NCBI GenBank assembly: GCA_002343075.1
Contig: DDRH01000022.1
Coordinates: forward strand, 177,207-241,206
Source: Phycisphaerales bacterium UBA2421
Lineage (GTDB): Bacteria > Planctomycetota > Phycisphaerae > Tepidisphaerales > Tepidisphaeraceae
Direction of reading: 5' to 3'
DNA length: 64,000 nt
The translations under genes were made by a program, and so were the position numbers. Under the pieces are notes generated by a model. It searched no databases. It had not been told where the DNA came from and saw only the letters and a list, made by a program, of their open reading frames with translations. Below, piece by piece: positions 61,655 to 64,000 of this stretch (position 1 is its first letter; each line of letters starts with the position of its first letter).

Positions 61655-62962
61655 TCATCCCGGCGGGGGAGGCGCGTCGCCGCCGCCCACACCCTCCATG
61701 GCGATGCCCAGAGTGGACTTGATGCGGTCGGGCATGTACCGCGTGGTCCACTGCCGCATCAACAGCACTTCAAGCTGTAAGTCCATTCGCACGCACGGCT
61801 TACTTCCATAGAAATAGCCCGCCTTGGTTGCCGCGATCGGGTCCATCGGCTCGATCTGCTTCACGTGGATCACACCGAGCAACCGCCCGCGGCTAAGATT
61901 ATTGAGCACCTCGGGGAGCTTTGCCGACTCCACAACCATGGTGGCATCGACATGCAGCACATCAAAAAGCCCGTTGGATGCCCGCCCGGTCGGACTGACG
62001 GCGAAGTTGGGCTGGATCGGCGCACCCGGATCCGATGACGGCGGCGCTGAAGCACCCGAGTCGTCGCCCCGGCCCGTCGATGGCGCCATCCCTACAAAAG
62101 TCACCGGAACCTGCACCCGCATCAGATGCTTGATCGGGGCTTCCCCCACGCTCTTAGCAGCCGAATTCACATCGGCAATGGCCTTAAACAAATCTTCCTG
62201 CGCCCAAAGCTGCACTTGCGCCCAGAAGATCACGCTCGGATCGGGAGCCGAGTTGGTATTGAGCAATTGCGATTGCACATCCATCGCGGTTGGCTCGAGA
62301 TAAACCATGCATTTCTCGGCTGTCTCTCGCACAATGCGGTCCTGCAGACCTTGTAGCTGCGCTGCCACGGCCTGGTTGACCGCTTCGAGGTTGACGATTT
62401 GCCCATTCTGCACGATGGCGGCATTTTGCTCGACGCGCTGGCGTTCTTCGTTGATTTTTGCCTGCACATCTTCATTTGTTGGCGCAAAGCCGGCCTTCAT
62501 GATCTTCACCGGAAGCGACTGGCTGCGGCCGCTCGGCGACATATCGACGGCCCGGCGATATTCGAGCAGAAACGCGTTGGCCTGCACAAACTGCGGGTTC
62601 GGCAACGCACCTGGCTCAAGCGGCTGTTTCTCATTCAAGCTGGCGGCGGCGGTGATCAGGTTGCCCGATTTCTTTACAAATTCATCGCTGACAGCCTTCA
62701 CCCGATCAATCACAGCCTGCGTGGGAAAGCCATCGAGCGTGGGCGCTTCGGTCGAGTTGGGATCGAAATTCGGTAGCGAGCGCGGCTTGGTTATAAGCTC
62801 GTCAAGCGATGAATAGGCACCCTTTCGTGCCTCGGCTTCGGTGCGAAGCTGATCGCGGAATCCGCCCAGCGGGATGTAGTTGGCGACGACAGCGCCAATC
62901 GCCACCACCACGCAGATGACGATCGCTATATTTTTTTTCAGCAGTGCAAGGATGTTTTTCAT
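61655..62962 (-). CDS. membrane-anchored PilO-like protein (envelope complex protein 2)
   Basis: A 435-residue protein with a short cytosolic start, one membrane helix (about 10-29), a coiled-coil region (about 35-220) and a C-terminal alpha/beta part with LHVDATMVVESAKLPEVLNNL. This order of anchor, coiled coil and ferredoxin-like fold is that of PilO/GspM-type proteins, although similarity is too weak for a firm call. It ends in a GGGDAPPPPG tail. Confidence 0.65.
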   Translation of the reverse strand: MKNILALLKKNIAIVICVVVAIGAVVANYIPLGGFRDQLRTEAEARKGAYSSLDELITKPRSLPNFDPNSTEAPTLDGFPTQAVIDRVKAVSDEFVKKSGNLITAAASLNEKQPLEPGALPNPQFVQANAFLLEYRRAVDMSPSGRSQSLPVKIMKAGFAPTNEDVQAKINEERQRVEQNAAIVQNGQIVNLEAVNQAVAAQLQGLQDRIVRETAEKCMVYLEPTAMDVQSQLLNTNSAPDPSVIFWAQVQLWAQEDLFKAIADVNSAAKSVGEAPIKHLMRVQVPVTFVGMAPSTGRGDDSGASAPPSSDPGAPIQPNFAVSPTGRASNGLFDVLHVDATMVVESAKLPEVLNNLSRGRLLGVIHVKQIEPMDPIAATKAGYFYGSKPCVRMDLQLEVLLMRQWTTRYMPDRIKSTLGIAMEGVGGGDAPPPPG

Positions 62963-63013
62963 GTTGAAGCTCCGGGTGCAATCATGTTCGCCAGGGCCAG
63001 GCCGACAATAAGA

Positions 63014-64000
63014 CTACTCGCCGTCGGCCGATGCCTGCCCGCTGCCCCCGGCCACTGACGCCGGCGGAGGTGGATCGAGTTGAACGACGAACATGACGTT
63101 GATAATCCAGTCATTTCGAACATCTTCGCCGGTTTTTCGGTCGAGGTAGGCAACTGATTCGTCGGGCGCGCCGGGGCCGCCCCCGCCGGGGTTGAATCCG
63201 GGGAAACCACCTCCCCCGCCGAACCGGCCCGGAAACTCACCCTCAAAACCGCCCCCGCCCGCCGGGCCAAAGCCGCCGGGGCTAAACCCACCCGGACTAA
63301 AGCCCCCGCCGCCGGTATTCAGGTTACCCAGACCAGCATCCCGCGATGCAGCATCGTGGTCGGTCTTAATTTTGTTGAGCCGCTGGGTATCGTCCTTCAC
63401 AAACTGCGCCGTGATGATCTTCACCTTCGGAATCGAGTAAGGCACCTTCGGCATCTTCTCAGTCGGCATGATCTCGAGCAGGCTTTTCTTGAACGTCTCA
63501 TCAATGAGTCGGGGGCCGTTCTTGTTAGGTGTGATGACGCGCGCCAAGACCAGAAACCCCTTGGGCGCGTTTGGATCGCCGATGGATGCAGACGCATCGC
63601 CACCGGACATCCCCTCGGAGCCCATCGGCCCAAACTCGCCGCCGCCACCAAAATCCGCCCCTGCGGACGACTGCGGTGGGGGTGGCGCGGTGACGGTCAA
63701 GCCGACAAGGTTTGCAAAGCTGGTCAGGTCCGCCGCCAAGACTCCCTGCAAGTTTGGCATATACACCGAACGAATTTCATCAATCACAATCTGACGCCGA
63801 TCGCCGCGCGCAATCTTCTTTACGACTTCAGGATCGGCATCAAGCAGTTCCGGCTGCGGTGCAGGAAGAGCCTTCATGATGTCAGCGACGAGGTTGCCCC
63901 AGAGCAACCGATAGGCTTCCATCGATCGAACGTTCAAAATCCGCTGTTTTTCCCCGCCGCCGACTTCGGAGACGGATTGATACTCATTGCTCAACCCCTC
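63014..64000 (-). CDS. Gly-rich linker protein (envelope complex protein 1), N-terminus beyond window
   Basis: The frame is open to the right edge, so the start lies outside. 328 codons are visible. Two Gly/Phe/Pro-rich segments, about 110-140 (GGGGEFGPMGSEG) and about 225-285 (FSPGGFSPGGFGPAGGGG), flank a beta-rich domain (about 140-210, GFLVLARVITPNK). It lies 51 bp before the PilO-like gene. No family was recognised. Confidence 0.65.
   Translation of the reverse strand, partial: EGLSNEYQSVSEVGGGEKQRILNVRSMEAYRLLWGNLVADIMKALPAPQPELLDADPEVVKKIARGDRRQIVIDEIRSVYMPNLQGVLAADLTSFANLVGLTVTAPPPPQSSAGADFGGGGEFGPMGSEGMSGGDASASIGDPNAPKGFLVLARVITPNKNGPRLIDETFKKSLLEIMPTEKMPKVPYSIPKVKIITAQFVKDDTQRLNKIKTDHDAASRDAGLGNLNTGGGGFSPGGFSPGGFGPAGGGGFEGEFPGRFGGGGGFPGFNPGGGGPGAPDESVAYLDRKTGEDVRNDWIINVMFVVQLDPPPPASVAGGSGQASADGE

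Overview
The window looks like chromosomal DNA of a GC-rich planctomycete, most likely class Phycisphaerae. The main clues are two secreted proteins with an N-terminal LEPR-XLL-type motif, a C-terminal dockerin pair, an RTX-type repeat protein, a PEP-CTERM protein, planctomycete-style kinase-TPR and PQQ-propeller giants, and a fused TsaC-YwlE gene. This placement is inference from gene content, with no 16S gene present. I see no phage, insertion sequence, CRISPR array or plasmid function.

Layout. 1-2319 (-): RTX calcium-binding repeat protein running off the left edge. 2484-14314: mostly housekeeping genes (DUF1015, NnrD, TsaD, CtpA protease, alpha/beta hydrolase, PocR-GAF-PP2C phosphatase, rhomboid protease) ending in a modular amidase/golvesin/FnIII/dockerin protein. 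14587-18466: flagellar cap block (a small unrecognised gene, a very long fliD, fliS). 18614-21770: TatD, YraN, a double DUF3467 protein, a methyltransferase and ClpS.

22062-37374 is a 15 kb surface-polysaccharide locus built as two converging operons. The plus operon has a Wzz/BY-kinase-like copolymerase without the Walker A lysine, a flippase, an O-antigen-ligase/Wzy-like protein and three GT4 glycosyltransferases, chained almost entirely by overlapping stop/start codons. The minus operon has a glycoside hydrolase-GT2 fusion, an MsbA-type ABC exporter and two paralogous, atypical glycosyltransferase-like proteins. The minus operon is the best candidate for an undescribed system: one transcription unit encodes a cytosolic hydrolase fused to a membrane glycosyltransferase, a dedicated exporter and a tandem pair of unusual GT-like proteins.

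37678-47094: metallophosphatase, hisI, a TrkH-like transporter, rpiB, a tsaC-ywlE fusion (with two adjacent DNA dyads upstream), a Ser/Thr kinase with TPRs, a PEP-CTERM protein and MtnP. 47125-55532: a 1596-residue PQQ-propeller/TPR protein, NifU-like, PPK2, YgfZ and a UVR-motif protein. 55724-56120: tRNA-Arg(CCG) and tRNA-Val(GAC). 56227-59631: ilvC, argD and a lipoprotein. 59725-64000 (-): three membrane-anchored proteins, two with Gly/Phe/Pro-rich linkers, that look like parts of a pilus- or secretion-type envelope complex and continue off the right edge.

Functional links: t6A synthesis (tsaD, tsaC), Fe-S maturation (nifU-like, ygfZ), regulated proteolysis (clpS, ywlE-like arginine phosphatase, CtpA, rhomboid), amino acid biosynthesis (hisI, ilvC, argD), and surface structures (flagellum, polysaccharide, RTX/PEP-CTERM/dockerin proteins).
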